Both the position numbers and the translations under genes were made by a program. DNA of 64,000 nt from Castanea sativa (lineage: Eukaryota; Streptophyta; Magnoliopsida; Fagales; Fagaceae), in the NCBI RefSeq assembly GCF_040712315.1, contig NC_134021.1:27924001-27988000 (forward strand). The letters are read 5' to 3'. Under the pieces are notes generated by a model that saw only the letters and a program-made list of their open reading frames with translations, was not told the origin of the DNA and ran no database searches. Positions within the stretch are counted from its first letter, which is position 1; every line of letters starts with the position of its first letter. Below, in pieces: positions 20,191 through 33,150 of this stretch.

Positions 20191-23100
20191 ATTAATTTAC
20201 ACTTTTTTGAAAGCATACATTTCTAAAATAATGCGTTTTATAGTATAATTTTTATAGAACTTTAGTAATAATGAGTTCATCAAAAAAAGTAACAATTATA
20301 AATTGCATTCACATATCCATTATAATTATTCTATTGAAGTAATGAAAAGAAAAGAAAAGAAAAAAAACTTTGGAGGAATATTATAGAATAAAATTTGATA
20401 TATAATGTGAATTTCACATCACAAACACCTACATGACAACGGTAGAGGCCTCTTAGATTTTTCTCTTTCCTTCTCTTACAAATATTTTGTCAATCTCAAT
20501 TTTTTTTATTTTAGTGAAACAGTGCATTTCATTTAACAATCCACAACACTTTTGTGTCTCTCTATCTCTCCCCAAGGCCTTATCTAGTTACTTATATTAA
20601 TCCTTCATATTTTTTATTTAGTTTTTAATATAACCTACCTACTATCCTCGAAACACACCTGTAGACCAAACAATAATAAGCTCTAGGAGGCTTGCATGCA
20701 AAGCACATGTAACAGTTCCTTAATTTTGCACCATTTTAGAAATTAAGTATCTAGGAACACAAATTTATATTTAGAGTAAAGGCCTAGTAATGCGTTCAAC
20801 GATGACAACAATAGATTTTCTTATATATTTAAATATAGTAATGTAATACTTACAACTGACTAATTTATCCAAAGGGGAAAAAAAGTAACTACACTTCACC
20901 AAAAATAACAATAATAATAAAAATAGCAGGTAAGATGTTGCAATTGCGCCTTGGCTCAAGTGGTAGGGAGATGACTGATGAGATATTAGGTAGTACTTAG
21001 CTAAAAATCTTGCTTAACAAACATATGCTGAGATGATGAACACTATTTTCCTTCCAGCATTAGCTTTTTAGTTCCAAGCTACCACCTAGGATTCAAAGCA
21101 AATTCAAATTAGTAAATTACAACATGCTTGACATGGGTTGAATAAGTTAGCTACAAAAGCTAGGACACTTGTAAGCATGTATGCTACATGCACATATTGA
21201 TACAAACATATCTATTTATGAAATGTTCACATGTGAAGTCATTTAATCTTACCCATAGAAGATTGAAAGAAGCAATAAAAGATATTTCAAGATATACATG
21301 ACACTATTAGCTTATTGCATTAACAAAACACATGCTCTCCAAATTTCAAACAACACAAACTCCCAGGTCCAGCAACACATGAAATGCCCCAACAAATTGG
21401 AAACTTTATACAGATGCAGCATCAAGGTAAAAAGTAGCATCTTCAATGTTCTCTGATATCCAAAGACAAAGGTGAATAAATAATATTAGAATAAATCAAC
21501 TAAATGTTGGACAAAAGTAATCACATGTCAAGTTAATACTATCACTAAATTCAAAGAAATTGCAATATTGAACTCTACTCAGTGCCTCTCAGAGGAAAAT
21601 GCAAAGCAGGAACTTAAAAGTAGAAACACATTCAAATACATGCATATTAAGAAAAAAGAAAACTATGTTTCAGGTAGACAAAAGCTATGTTTGTGGTTAG
21701 GAAACTATCATTAGACTTGTGCTTATGCCTCTAGTAATAATGTGCCCAATAAGGATATCAAATTAAACACACATAGAGAACAATGAAGGTATCATCACTC
21801 TGGGATAAAATTTGTTAAGTTACAACTTATAAGGCATCAATTGTTTCACAACCTTCACCAAATTCATTTTGGTCTTCAACTTTATGGTGTCTTCAACTTG
21901 AAGCACATAAATTCATGTAGGTGTCTTATAATTGGTCCTTGTCGCAAAAGACTAATCCCTGTAGGCTGTAGCCTAGGTGTCTCCTTTACCTTCCAAAGAA
22001 AATAATAGATGGACACTAAGAACTAAGAAGACATCATCACAAACCCCTAATCTATGCTTGTTAGATTTAAATCAGACTACATATATCCTAACTCTGATCA
22101 AGCAAACCAGAATGTCCCTTATAAAATTAGAGAGCATTTTTACAAAAAAATATTTTATATAGACAATTCAAATAACTATTTAAAAACTTGAGACCTAAGA
22201 ATAAAATAGCTTTCATCTAACGCTATACATAAAATGGGTTGACAGAAAATTGCAAATCAATTTTCATATTGGTTATCTCTAAAACAGGGAACATGAATTG
22301 GCGTGTGTACTACTTGTTAGACATTGAACTTGAGTCCAAGCAAATGAGTGTCTATATAATCAACTAAAGGGGGAAATACCTTAGCTTTTCTAACTTGCCC
22401 ATGCTTGCTCCTACTTTTTAACATAAAAGTACATTACATAAAAATAAGATAAAAAATAAGTTGATACAAAATTGAAAAAAGGAAGAAAACCCGGAGCTAA
22501 ATTGTTGGGCCTTACCAGATCTTGTATATACTGTAGGAAGAAATAAACATGTCCACGTAATAGACCTGCAAAATGGAAATTTTAGAAAGTTATATTCTAC
22601 AAAAAGAAGAAAACATTTAGGAATTTAATCAAACAATTTTCGTGCATGTAATAAAAAGTTTGTTAGTTAAGTCCACCCCAGCAACAACAAATTTTTTTGA
22701 GAAAAGGGGGTGATTAGCAGAGAGAGACAAACAAATTGAACTTTATAGAATAGAAAATAATCAAACCTTGAATTAGAAGGTGAAATCAATGTGGCCAAAA
22801 ACATGCTCCAATTGAGTCAGGGAAAGTAGCTGTGAGAAGGAGATAAAACGCCCCAAGCAGAATGGCATCAAAGGAGTAAAATGCTTGAGTGTGATATATA
22901 ATTGGCTGAAAGGATAATGGAAAATGGCTGGATTGAAGGCCAAAAGAACAAATTCTGAAACCAAAGCTTAGGTATCTCTTAGAAAATTAATCTTTGCCGC
23001 AACCTACAAAGTAATCAACTTTGTACAAAGAACATTATACTTTAAGATTTCACAATTTAAACCCATTAAAATCAAACATCAAAAGCAACAAATCAAGACT

Positions 23101-23389
23101 TAAAGTCTTTTTTTTTTTTTTTTTAAATACCAACCAAAATCTTCAAAGTAATAAACTTAGTATAAAGAAAGTTATGCTATCAGATTTCAAAATCCCACAA
23201 TTTTACTCACCCTTACAAAAAAAAAAAGAAAAAAAAAGAAGAAGGTAAGAGGCCATTAAAACTGAGGTAAATTTTCATATTGTGTAGGGTTTTCCTTGAT
23301 TTTAACAAACAAAAAGAGTTATGAATCCAAATTTCTAAATTGACAGCAAACCATAGTGGAAAAGAATATTAGGAAAAAAATTAGTACCT
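20191..23389. other. AT-rich DNA without recognised genes
   Basis: No frame longer than about 75 codons and no domain is seen on either strand. A tRNA A-box-like TTGGCTCAAGTGGTAGGG at 20952-20969 hints at a SINE fragment, but no B box follows. Text around 22500-22980 is less repetitive and could be old low-copy DNA. Confidence 0.55.
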
Positions 23390-24240
23390 TTGCTTTGATT
23401 AGATTAGTGATGCGAACCTCAATCGACACGCTTTGAGACCCAACAAAAATATTGGAATATTTAACCCAAGAAAGCTAAAAATCAGATTTATGATAGAAAC
23501 CTTGACCCAATGTTTATAATCGAAACGCGAACCAAAGGTATAAGTTGACCTTGACCCAATGATTATAAAGATTCACGAACCAAAAGTATAAAGTTTGAAC
23601 GCCACAAGGAAGAAACCTTGATAAGTTCACAGTTCTTGAAGAACCAAAAGAGAGCAAAGCCTCACCTTTTCTGAATTTTATTCAATAATATTCTAAAAAA
23701 CGTTTACAAACTTCAGAGCCTATTTAAGGGCTCCATAAAACTTGATAGACAAGAAAATATATTCTAAAATAACTCCTAATTGATACCTTACCATACCAGG
23801 AATCAAATTTGACCTAAAAAGCATTAAATGCACCTAAAAACAAGGAAAATACCTAAAAAACGTACTAAATAATAAAACCCTAAATAAAAGTTGATTTGGT
23901 CTGAAATTAGCAGATCCAAAATAGGAAAAAATCTGCCTTAACTAATACAGAGCTGGAAAGTCAATCAGCCATTAATTCATGCCATAAATCACTCCCAATT
24001 AAGTCAGATCAGCCCTAAATAGCTTGAATTAAATTTACTAAACTTTTATCTTCCTTTGGGCCAAGCTTGGAATATCCTGCGTTAGAATTAGCCCAAATCT
24101 CTTGAATCAGCCCATTAAGTGCTTCTTGGATCTTCTTGGATCTTGCTCTTGTAATAGGCCCAATTGGAACATGCAATGGATCCTTGAATACTTGTTGATT
24201 CTCATCAATTAGAGACTCTAGATTGTAGAAATATTCCACT
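23390..24240 (-). mobile_element. Remnant of a gypsy element: pol tail and LTR-like flank
   Basis: On the minus strand 24240-24015 reads VPIGPITRARSKKIQEALNG and LIQEIWAN, the C-terminal extension of a Ty3/gypsy polyprotein. The following 600 bp (to about 23390) has a TTAAATA promoter-like box and repetitive text, as in an LTR. The rest of the element is missing, so this is an old truncated copy. Confidence 0.55.
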
Positions 24241-24299
24241 TCATTTCTGCAGAAAAAGAATTTTAATGATTTAAATCCAAAAAGAGAAGAATTCAAACA

Positions 24300-25074
24300 A
24301 ACCGATTACCAAAATAATTTTTAAAAAATAGTCACATATCATAATTCTGATTTTCTTAACCCTAATTGCTGGAACCAAAATCCAATTGCAATTGTAAAAG
24401 TTGAAAACATATAATGGAACTAATTTAACTTTATATTTGGGGGGAAAAAGTCAGAGAAAGAATAGTAACCCATAAAAATTCAAAGGGAACTCTTTTTAGT
24501 CAGCTTCATGCTCCTTCTGCTTCTTCATTTGTAAAAATAAGAAATCAAAAAGGTAGGTTTAGCGTAACTAGAAAAAAAAAAAAGATTTTTTGAGAGGAAC
24601 TGGGAGACGGTTTTCTTTTTTCTTGATCAAAATCTCTAGAAACAAAGATTGAAGCGGATCAAGCAAAATCTGTCATAGAACCAATCTAAAATAGATAAAA
24701 ATTGAATAGAACATTGTTAAAATGCAATAGAAAATTTTAAGAACTTGACACAATTATTTTTTCCTATAATTTTAACCCAACATGAAATCAAAACATGCAT
24801 AAAAGGAAATAAGAATAAGACATGAAGAAACAATAATTCTAGCAGTAAGTATATGAGAAATTGACAATAAAAATCAAATTAAAAAAAAAAATCGAACTTC
24901 TTCAATCTTCCTCTCGCTCTCTAGTGGAAGGAGAAGTCTGTTTTTTTGTCCTCTAAATGGTATTTTAGAGTGTAGTTTAGAGGGGAAAAAGTATAAAAAG
25001 ATGAAAGATCTTGAATCAAAATCAATTCAATTAAATACCCAAACCTAAGACTATATCAACGTAAACGTTTAAAG

Positions 25075-25076
<2 letters not shown>
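24300..25076. other. AT-rich DNA, left host flank of element B
   Basis: No gene or repeat end is recognised. Short A runs and oligopyrimidine tracts are present. Confidence 0.5.

Positions 25077-25126
<50 letters not shown>
25077..25126. repeat. (TA)n microsatellite
   Basis: About 25 TA repeats end 28 bp before element B. Likely length-polymorphic. Confidence 0.9.
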
Positions 25127-25134
<8 letters not shown>

Positions 25135-25153
25135 TTTAAATTACCGATAAAGG

Positions 25154-25996
25154 TGTAAGGACACAATTCGAGCTCCTGACCCACAATCCGAAGGGAAAGG
25201 GCTTGAAAGGCCTTTTTGCAATTAATTTGTAGAGAGTGTGCTTGAAATCTAGATTCTAAAGATGGTTTAAACAACAAAGAAAAATGGGCTTTGGGTCCAA
25301 TGGCACAAATAAGGAGTTGTATATATGAATATGAATGAAAAACTCCTCCTCGGATTGTATCCGAGGATAGTTTATAATACTGCTTCTCAAGATAAATTAC
25401 AATTGTGAACAGTCAGATTTACCCTGTACTTTTTTTCTTTTCTTTCCCAAAAAGGCCTCATCTTTTACCGAAGGTCCCTTCTCTCATTTATACTCCCTTC
25501 CTCTTCCCCTTCTCATCCTCCACCTCATGGTTAGACTGCTGGTTTAGATACTTGTCTCATCCACATTCCCTGAAGTCTCAGGAGATAGGGACCAAGTTAA
25601 ACCTGATATTCAGGTCTCACCTCTCTATTAATGGTGCCAAATATCATATGCAGAGCATTCAATGCGGGGGCGGTGATAAACAGCTTTATCTCAGATATTC
25701 TATTGTCCTTCTTCTTATCTTCCACGTGTACCGTATCTAGAACATAGCCTGGGGAACTTCTAGAACATAGCCTGTGGATTTTAACTAACCTTTCTTCCAC
25801 CTCGGCTTCATATAGCCGAGGACACAATCTTCCTCGGACATACCTTTTTAGACATTATCTCTCATTTGTTTAGTATTTTCTCATGGGTTAACATTCATAC
25901 ACCCTCGGACCATCCTGTGTCTTCGAACTAGGCTTTTAGCTCGAAGAATACTCTTTGGGCCAACCCAGATATATTCCTAGGCCCAATGGCCCTACA
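25154..25996 (-). repeat. 3' LTR of element B (843 bp)
   Basis: On + it starts TGTAAGGACACAATTCG and ends GGCCCTACA. CATTTATA at 25485-25492 is the reverse of a TATAAATG promoter box. The inverted repeat TCCTCGGAT-TGT-ATCCGAGGA lies near 25345. The LTR is adjacent to the polypurine tract 25997-26012. Confidence 0.93.
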
Positions 25997-26272
25997 ATAG
26001 CCCCTCGAGATTCTTATTTTGCTACCTCGGGAGGAAAGGAGGATCTCGACACTTGTCACCTTTCAGCTTATGTGCACCATACATCTTTTGCTGACATGAT
26101 GATTTTAGAACTGCCTCTAGCACGTTCCTGACGTATCGGTATGCGAAGCGTCCCCAAATTAAATTCTGACGTCTTTCTGTCCCCCACGCCTAGTGATATG
26201 ATGCGCATCCAACGGTTGAGGATGTCATAGAGACATCGGCGGGAAGTTTCATGCCTTTATGATTTCAACTGG

Positions 26273-26280
26273 TATAAAAA
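26273..26280 (+). promoter_or_regulatory. Candidate TATA box of the antisense gene, element B
   Basis: TATAAAAA in the context CTGGTATAAAAACC lies 240 bp upstream of the antisense ATG and 129 bp upstream of the candidate leader intron. The surrounding 26000-26270 is G/C-richer than the host DNA and contains no ORF, as an internal promoter might. Confidence 0.5.
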
Positions 26281-26401
26281 CCAATAATTCAAACCATTTC
26301 ACATATTACAATACCTACTCAGCGTATCTACCAATTTTTTGCAATCTACACGCCCTCACGTTTACCCAGAACTAGGCCGAGGTGACTCTGTCGTTTTTAA
26401 A

Positions 26402-26486
26402 GTAAGTTTCTCAGACTCCATCTTTCATTATTTTCTCTTTTTCTCTCTCTGGTGTTTATTTTTCCTCGGCTCATATAATTTCTTAG
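26402..26486 (+). other. Possible 5'-UTR intron of the antisense gene, element B
   Basis: GTAAGT at 26402 and a pyrimidine-rich run ending TTAG at 26486 bound 85 bp; the ATG is 34 nt further on. The position matches the candidate leader introns of elements A and D. Confidence 0.45.
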
Positions 26487-26519
26487 TTCTTCCCTCACAC
26501 CCACACTTTGCTTCTAAAT

Positions 26520-29185
26520 ATGGGTAGATTTGCATCGCTAGTAGATTCAAGCGAAAAAATAGAACAGTTTAAGGCTAGATACCAAATTCCACCGACGGTA
26601 TCTGTCAAATATTGCTCGGAAGGGGAGTGGTACGAAAAAAGGGCAACGGGAGAGGTAGTAATCCCTATGATTGCATTCATAGAAGGAGGGATGAAAATCC
26701 CAATGGGAACCGTTACTAGGGATTATCTCAGGGCGTTTAGATTAACCCCTACCTAGTGCGCCCCAAACATGTTTAGGATTCTAGGTTCTATAGATGCCCT
26801 GAACGAAAAGATGAACCTAGGACTCACCCATCATGATGTGAATTGGGTTTATAACCTTCATTACTTAAAGAAATAAGGTGGATACTATCTAAAATATAGA
26901 TATTCAGAGGTTAGGTTAATTCAGTGCCTCCCTGAATCCAACAAGAGTCTGAAAAATGAGTTCCTACTCATATTAGGGGATTGGCACGACAGCCTTCCTT
27001 GTCCGACGAAGGAGGGAATACCAGGTGAAGTTCCGGATCCAGTTAAATTATTGAGAACCACTTTTCTTTCAATCCTATATTTGTATAAAACATTTACTTA
27101 CTCTAATAATTTTTTCTTCTCAACATTTTTTTTTTCCAGATCCACACGCAGCAGATCGCCATCCTCATCTTGTCGATTTCGCAAGATTAGATAGGATACT
27201 GAAGGCTGTAGTTTTTGTACACTCAGACGATTAACTTCCAGTGGCTTATCTAATCCTCAGCTACGATCCTATCTCCAAGGCTTTCCAAGCGCCAACGTGC
27301 GTGGTAAGAGCCAAGGACCCACGTCTACGCCGGATAAGTGTCGTTGTCGAAGGTTTCCTGCTACCTGAGGGAACTGTTATTCCTCAAGGCACCCTTATCA
27401 CACATCCCGTATCACCCCCTAAACCTATACCAGACGGTATTCCCTTAATCCCTCTTCCAACTCAAAACATATCTGGTAAAGCAACCTCTTCCCAATCTAG
27501 TATAAAGGAAGAATAAGAGATTGTCGAAGTATCCGATTTCAAGGACGAGTTCGAAGTTTTCAATCAACCCCCTTCTCCTGAAGACCAAGTTGCTGTCTTC
27601 GGCGCATCCTCCTCAATCCTACCAAGCATCACCCAAAAACCTGACATCATGGGCATCCAACGCAAGCCAAAGCCAAGTCTTAAGGACGTACTGGAAGCTC
27701 AGGTGGGGACCCAAAAGCTTCCCAAGGTACCTCAAACCAAAGTCAAAGATAAAGGTGTTGAGAAAATCCTTGAATCCAAGATCCCTCCTCCTCTTCCTCC
27801 CACCCAATCTCAGCGCACTAACCCGGCTGACCACAAAAGAAAAAGAGATCAGTCAAAAGGGAAAGACGCAATTGAGGGAGGGAAAGACTCTCTTCCTAAG
27901 GAACATGAGCCTGAAAAAGGGGGAAAGCTGGCCCATACAATGCAGACGAGGTCAGATAAACGGACCGAGTCCCATAAAGTCGTACATGCCCCAATCTGGG
28001 CCCCTGAGATGACCGTTGATGACTATGCGGTTACTGCCGACACAACCATCAGGAACTCTGATGCAGGGACGGCTGCTTGTGTAGCAGATGCATTGGAGCA
28101 AGCCTTACTGTTACCCAAGGACATGGGTGAACTCAGAAGGATGAGAGATCAGAATGTCTTCATGACTTTGAAAAAGGAGCTTGCTATGGTAAGGATCTCA
28201 CCCAAGTCTTGTTTTACCTCCATTTTTTTTTTACTTTTGAAGAGTTCTAACTTTGTTTTTATGATTTTACTGTTTCCTATGCATAGGCTGTTCAGTCTGC
28301 TCACAGGGCAGAGGAGATTGTTATTAGCACTTATAAGTCCCTCAAAGCCGAAGAATTAAGGCGTGACAACTCCCAGAGAATCCTTGACCTGCTGAAGAAG
28401 AAACTTAAAGAGGTCTCGGATAATCTGACCAAAGTAGAGAGTGAGAGGTCCAGTTTGGATGCTGCTCTAAAAACAACTGAGCTGCTCTAAAAACAACTGA
28501 GAAGCAGGCCGAGGACCAGAGACTACAACTTAGGCAAGCTGACGAGAACTTCGCCGCTACAAAAAAATTGATTGAGGGTCTCAAAAATGATTTAAAGGAG
28601 TCGGAAATGGCAAAAGAAGAGGCCATCAGGGCTAAAGAAGAGGCCGTCCAAGCAAAAGAAGAGGCTGAGAAGGCAAACGATCGAGCTGAACAAGAAGGTT
28701 ATGAGGTCGGCGTAACAGAGACCACAGAAACTTTCAAGGCTCAAGTCCCTGAGGTATGTAGGCATTACTGCCTCCAAGTATGGAATAAGGCACTCTCCCG
28801 AGCTAGGGTTGATGTTTCCTCCATCCTTTGGAAGGCAGAGAGTGTCTACTTTCCCTCAACCATTCAAGCCTCTGACCCTCCTCCCGTCAAGGATGATGCT
28901 GACCTACAAGGAGCTGAGGACAAAGAAAGTGAGGTAGCTGAAGATCCTACCTTTGCTGAAAGTTAGCTCTCAAAGCAAGCTGATCTAATAGAAGGAAAGG
29001 TACTAGAGGATACACAACACTCAAGTGATCCCAAAGACTCTTCCAAGGACGACCAGGATGACCAAACAATTCCAATAACTCTGAAGGAAGACCCAAAAGG
29101 CAAAGGGATAGCTGCTGACTCCTCGACGCAACCTCAGCTCCCCCAAGATCCCAAAGGCCCTTTGAAGATAAAGTTGAAACAGTGA
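26520..29185 (+). pseudogene. Antisense multi-exon ORF of element B (decayed)
   Basis: This is the homologue of the minus-strand gene of element A. Proposed exons are 26520-27024, 27140-28188 and 28287-29185. Exon 1 is 505 nt, exactly as in A. Intron 1 is GTGAAG...TTCCAG and intron 2 is GTAAGG...GCATAG; both fall at the same codons as in A, and conceptual translation aligns across both joints (for example PHAADRHPHLVDFARLDRI after intron 1 and AVQSAHRAEEIVISTYKSL after intron 2). Damage includes stops in exon 1 (TAG for Gln near 26755, TAA near 26874), TAA 27514-27516, a 20-bp tandem duplication at about 28460-28500 that breaks frame, and TAG near 28965. It still ends KGPLKIKLKQ and TGA (29183-29185). 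Conserved joints in two copies of different age suggest that splicing is real. Confidence 0.7.
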
Positions 29186-29689
29186 TTGCTTTCCTCTTCT
29201 CTCCAGCCTTTTCTCTTATCTCTACATAATTTAATTTTTGACAACTCGCAAGTATTTTGTAATTCCAAAGAAGTTTGAATTTAATGAAAACACAAGTTCT
29301 ATCTCCTTCTTTTGATGTTTTTTTATTTTGTTTTACCTTGATCTTATTACTTCATGCTTGTTTACTATATTTAGAATAGTAATCTATTTACCTTCATTAA
29401 CTTAACAAATCTAAGGCGGCAATCTGGACTAATTTAGGCAGTAAATATGTTCAATATACCTGAAAATGCATTAAGTGATGCTCATGGATTTCCATCCATT
29501 TATCATTATCTCAGGGAGATTTCAAGATGTACGGAAAAAAATGGCACATTTAGGCTTGCATCTATATTAAAGATAAACAGACTAAGGATCGAACATAGTT
29601 GAATTTCAACCAATTGCTCTATAGTATGTTTAAGGACCAAAACGTTATTAGGCTCTGTTCATCACTTAGTGAGATATCCATTTAGACGG

Positions 29690-30760
29690 AGCATGTGGTT
29701 CGAGGATCCAGACATGACCAATTTCAATCTGATACTTTAGAAAAATGACTATTGGTTTTTATCCAACACTTGATAAAGTATTAATTTAACCGAGGTATGT
29801 GGTCCGAGGATCCAGGCATGACCAAGCTTTAGTTTGATACTTAATAAAAAGAACTGAAGTGTCAATTTCCCCAAAGTAGATGATTCGAGGACTAGACATA
29901 ACTAAGGTTCTTTTTAACACTTGGTAAAAATATCAATTTAGATGAGGTATGTGGTCCGAGGATCCAGGCATAACCAAGCTTCAGTTTGATACTTAATAAA
30001 AAGAACTGAAGCGTTAATTTCCCAAAGTAGATGATCCGAGGACCAGACATAACTAAGGTTCTGTTTAACACTTGGTAAAAATATCAATTTAGACGAGGTA
30101 AGTGGTCTGAGGATCCAGGCATAACCAAGCTTCAGTTTGATACTTATAAAAAAGAACTGAAGCGTTAATTTTCCCAAAGTAGATGATCCGAGGACCAGAC
30201 ATAACTAAGGTTCTGTTTAACACTTGGTAAAAATATCAATTTAGATGAGGTATGTGGTCCGAGGATCCAGGCATAACCAAGCTTCAGTTTGATACTTAAT
30301 AAAAAGAACTGAAGCGTTAATTTTCCCAAAGTAGATGATCCGAGGACCAGACATAACTAAGGTTCTGTTTAACACTTGGTAAAAATATCAATTTAGACGA
30401 GGTATGTGGTCCGAGGATCCAGGCATAACCAAGCTTCAGTTTGATACTTAATAAAAAGAACTGAAGCGTTAATTTCCCAAAGTAGTAGATGATCTGAGGA
30501 CCAGACATAACTAAGGTTCTATTTAACACTTGGTAAAAATATCAATTTAGACGAGGTATGTGGTTCGAGGATCCAGGCATAACCAAGCTTTAGTTTGATA
30601 CTTAATAAAAAGAGCTGAAGCGTTAATTTTCCCAAAGTAGACGATCCAAGGACCAGACATAACTAAGGTTCTGTTTAACACTTGGTAAAAATATCAATTT
30701 AGATGAGGTATGTGGTCCGAGGATCTAGGCATAACCAAGCTTCAGTTTGATATTTAGACA
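29690..30760 (-). repeat. Tandem array, about 152 bp x 7, element B
   Basis: GGATCC(A/T)GG landmarks recur at 29808, 29960, 30111, 30263, 30415, 30569 and 30721, with a diverged unit near 29704. The sequence is the reverse complement of the element A unit and sits in the same slot between the pol end and the antisense gene end. Copy number (about 7 versus 11) differs between the two elements. Confidence 0.93.
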
Positions 30761-30822
30761 AATGAAGATAATCAACGCAATATAGTGTCTGCAGAAATAA
30801 AAATGGCCTAAGAGCCTTTCAT

Positions 30823-31990
30823 TTAATAATAGTACCTTCGTAGGTTATTTACATTCCAGGGATGTTGTACAACATATTCATCTAGATCTTCAAGATTATA
30901 AGCCCCTATGCCTGCGACTGAGGTAATACGATAAGGTCCTTCCTAGTTGGGCCCCAACTTTCCCCATGCTGGGTTCTTTACAGTACCCAAAACCTTCCTC
31001 AGTACCAAGTCTCCAGGTGCAAGAGGCCGTAGCTTTACATGAGAATCATACCCCTGTTTGAGTTTGTGTTGATAATAAGATAATTGAACCATGGCATTCT
31101 CTCGTCGTTCTTCAACTAAGTCTAGACTTCTCTCCAATAGGTTATCATTGCTACCTGGAGTGAAGGAGCTCGTCCTTAGTGTTGGGAACCCAGTTTCTAG
31201 AGGTATTATTGCCTCGGCTCCATAAGTCATGGAGAATGGTGTTTCTTCTGTGGACCTTCGTGGTGTAGTTTGATATGTCCAAAAGACGTGTGGCAGCTCT
31301 TCCACCCATCTTCCCTTAGCATCATCCAACCTTTTCTTGAGCCCATTGACTATCACTTTATTGACAGCCTCGGCTTGCCCATTCCCTTGAGGATAAGCTG
31401 GAGTGGAATATCTATTCGTGATGCCTAGATCACAACAGTATCTTCTAAAGGCCTTACTATCAAATTGTAGACCGTTATCTGAAATGAGAGTATGAGGGAT
31501 TCCAAACCTGGTGACAATGTTCTTCCGTCCAAACTTCTTTGCTTCCATGTTTCTGATATTTGATAATGGCTCAGCTTCAACCCATTTGGTGAAATAATCC
31601 GTTCTAACGAGTAGCCACCTCCTATTCCCTGCTGCTTTTGGGAAAGGTCCAACAATGTCCAAGCCCCATTTAGCAAAAGGCCAAGAACTAGACAGAGGAT
31701 TAAGAACACCCCCTGGCTGATGTATGTTAGGAGCGAATCTTTGACATTGGTCGCATTTCTTTGCATAATCTTGTGCTTCTCTCTGCATATTGGGCCACCA
31801 ATAGCCCTGAGTAAGAGCTCTATGAGCGAAAGACCTTCCTCCAGTGTGGCTTCTGCAAACCCCTTCATGCAACTCTTCAAAAGTAACTTTGTTGCTTCTA
31901 GGTGTATACATAGTAAATACGGTCCTAAAAACGAGTGCTTATATAATTTCTGGTCCTTGGACAGCCAAAACTGAGGTGCTTTCCTGCATA
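30823..31990 (-). pseudogene. Integrase, element B
   Basis: Nearly intact integrase: zinc-binding HHCC region (ELHEGVCRSHTGG ... CDQCQRF), D-D-E core ([34 protein letters not shown]), then TPFSMTYGAEAIIP and the C-terminal DLVLRKVLGTVKNPAWG. A TAG at 30943-30945 replaces the Trp of the NWEG motif; afterwards the frame continues GPYRITSV to the natural TAA at 30823-30825. A frameshift near 31900 separates it from the upstream pol segment. It would be inactive unless both lesions are bypassed. Confidence 0.88.
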
Positions 31991-33150
31991 CCTTATATGC
32001 TTTGGACCTTTCTCTAGGCAAGATATCATCTTTGAGAAATGTCACAATTGGATCCATCCAACTAGGCCCAATCCTAATTTGATGAATTCGGATGGTGTCA
32101 TTACTCGCCCTAGTGGGTTTCCACAAATCTTCAACAAGGATGACCGGAGGTAGGCTTTGCGCCAAGGATGTTGCGAGTGTAGCCAAGGAATCAGAATAGG
32201 TATTCCCACACCTGGATACATGTAATAAAGAAAAAGACTCAAATTTGGATTGTATATACCTGACTTGGGTTAGGTATCCCTGCATTCTTGAATCTCTTGC
32301 CTCTAACTTCCCTTTCACTTGGCCTACCACCAATTTGTGAATTCGAGAACATTTGTACCATCTTTCCTCCCATTTTATGAACCATGTTCATTCCGGCGAG
32401 GAGGGCTTTATATTCTGCCTCATTGTTGGTGGCCGAGAACCTCAATCTCAAAGATTTCTCAAAAGTAATTCCCTCAGGGGATACCAAAACTAGCCCCACA
32501 CCAGATCCTCTTTGATTTGCCGCTCCATCAACATACACTTTCCACAACGGAGGCTCTTTGCACGAAATCATGCCAACTGATTTTTCATCCTTGCCTGATC
32601 CTTTAATATACTCTTCTAACGAGGGCTCAGCAAACTCCGTCACCAGATCCGCAATGACTTGCCCCTTTATAGAGGTGCGAGGCATATACTTGATATCAAA
32701 AGCCCCGAGGACAGTACCCCATTTGGCAATCCTTCTCGTGTAGTCCGCACTCTGAAGTATAGATTTAAGAGGGAGTTGAGTTAGGACAACAACTGTATGA
32801 GACTGGAAGTAATGGGGAAGCCTTTGCGTAGCGTGCACCACTGCCAAGATTGCTTTCTCCAACGGTAAATAATTCACCTCGGCCTCATGCAGAGACTTGC
32901 TTACGTAATAAACTGGCCTCTGTACATTATCATCATCCTGTATAAGAACCAGACTAACTGCATGATTAGCTACTGCAATATACGCGAACAAAACTTCATC
33001 AATTTCTGGTCGAGACATAACGGGTGGTTGTGAGAGATATTCTTTAAGCTGTTGAAAAGCCACCTCACACTCCTCGGTCCATTCAAAACCCTTCCACTTA
33101 TTTAACAACTGAAAGAAAGGCCTACACCTGTCCGCGGACTGAGAAATAAA
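31900..33150 (-). pseudogene. RT connection and RNase H, element B
   Basis: The frame 33108-32239 carries the connection domain (WKGFEWTEECEVAFQQL, RPVYYVSKSLHEAEVNYL) and RNase H (WKVYVDGAANQRGSG with the first catalytic Asp, FSATNNEAEYKALLAG with the catalytic Glu, MFSNSQ where a catalytic Asp is expected but Asn stands). A frameshift near 32340 leads into SKFESFSLLHV and the linker to integrase. The Asp-to-Asn change at the third RNase H position would probably inactivate the nuclease. Confidence 0.82.

Noticed and set aside
20952..20969. tRNA-like A box (TTGGCTCAAGTGGTAGGG)
   Set aside because: No B box, no acceptor stem and no target duplication were found; at most a SINE fragment.
22773..23248. 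Short frames in possible low-copy DNA
   Set aside because: No domain, low complexity, and no splice-site pattern linking them to a gene.
29938..30529. Two minus-strand open frames of 70-79 codons with repeated text
   Set aside because: They are the translation of the 152-bp tandem array and change with the phase of the unit.
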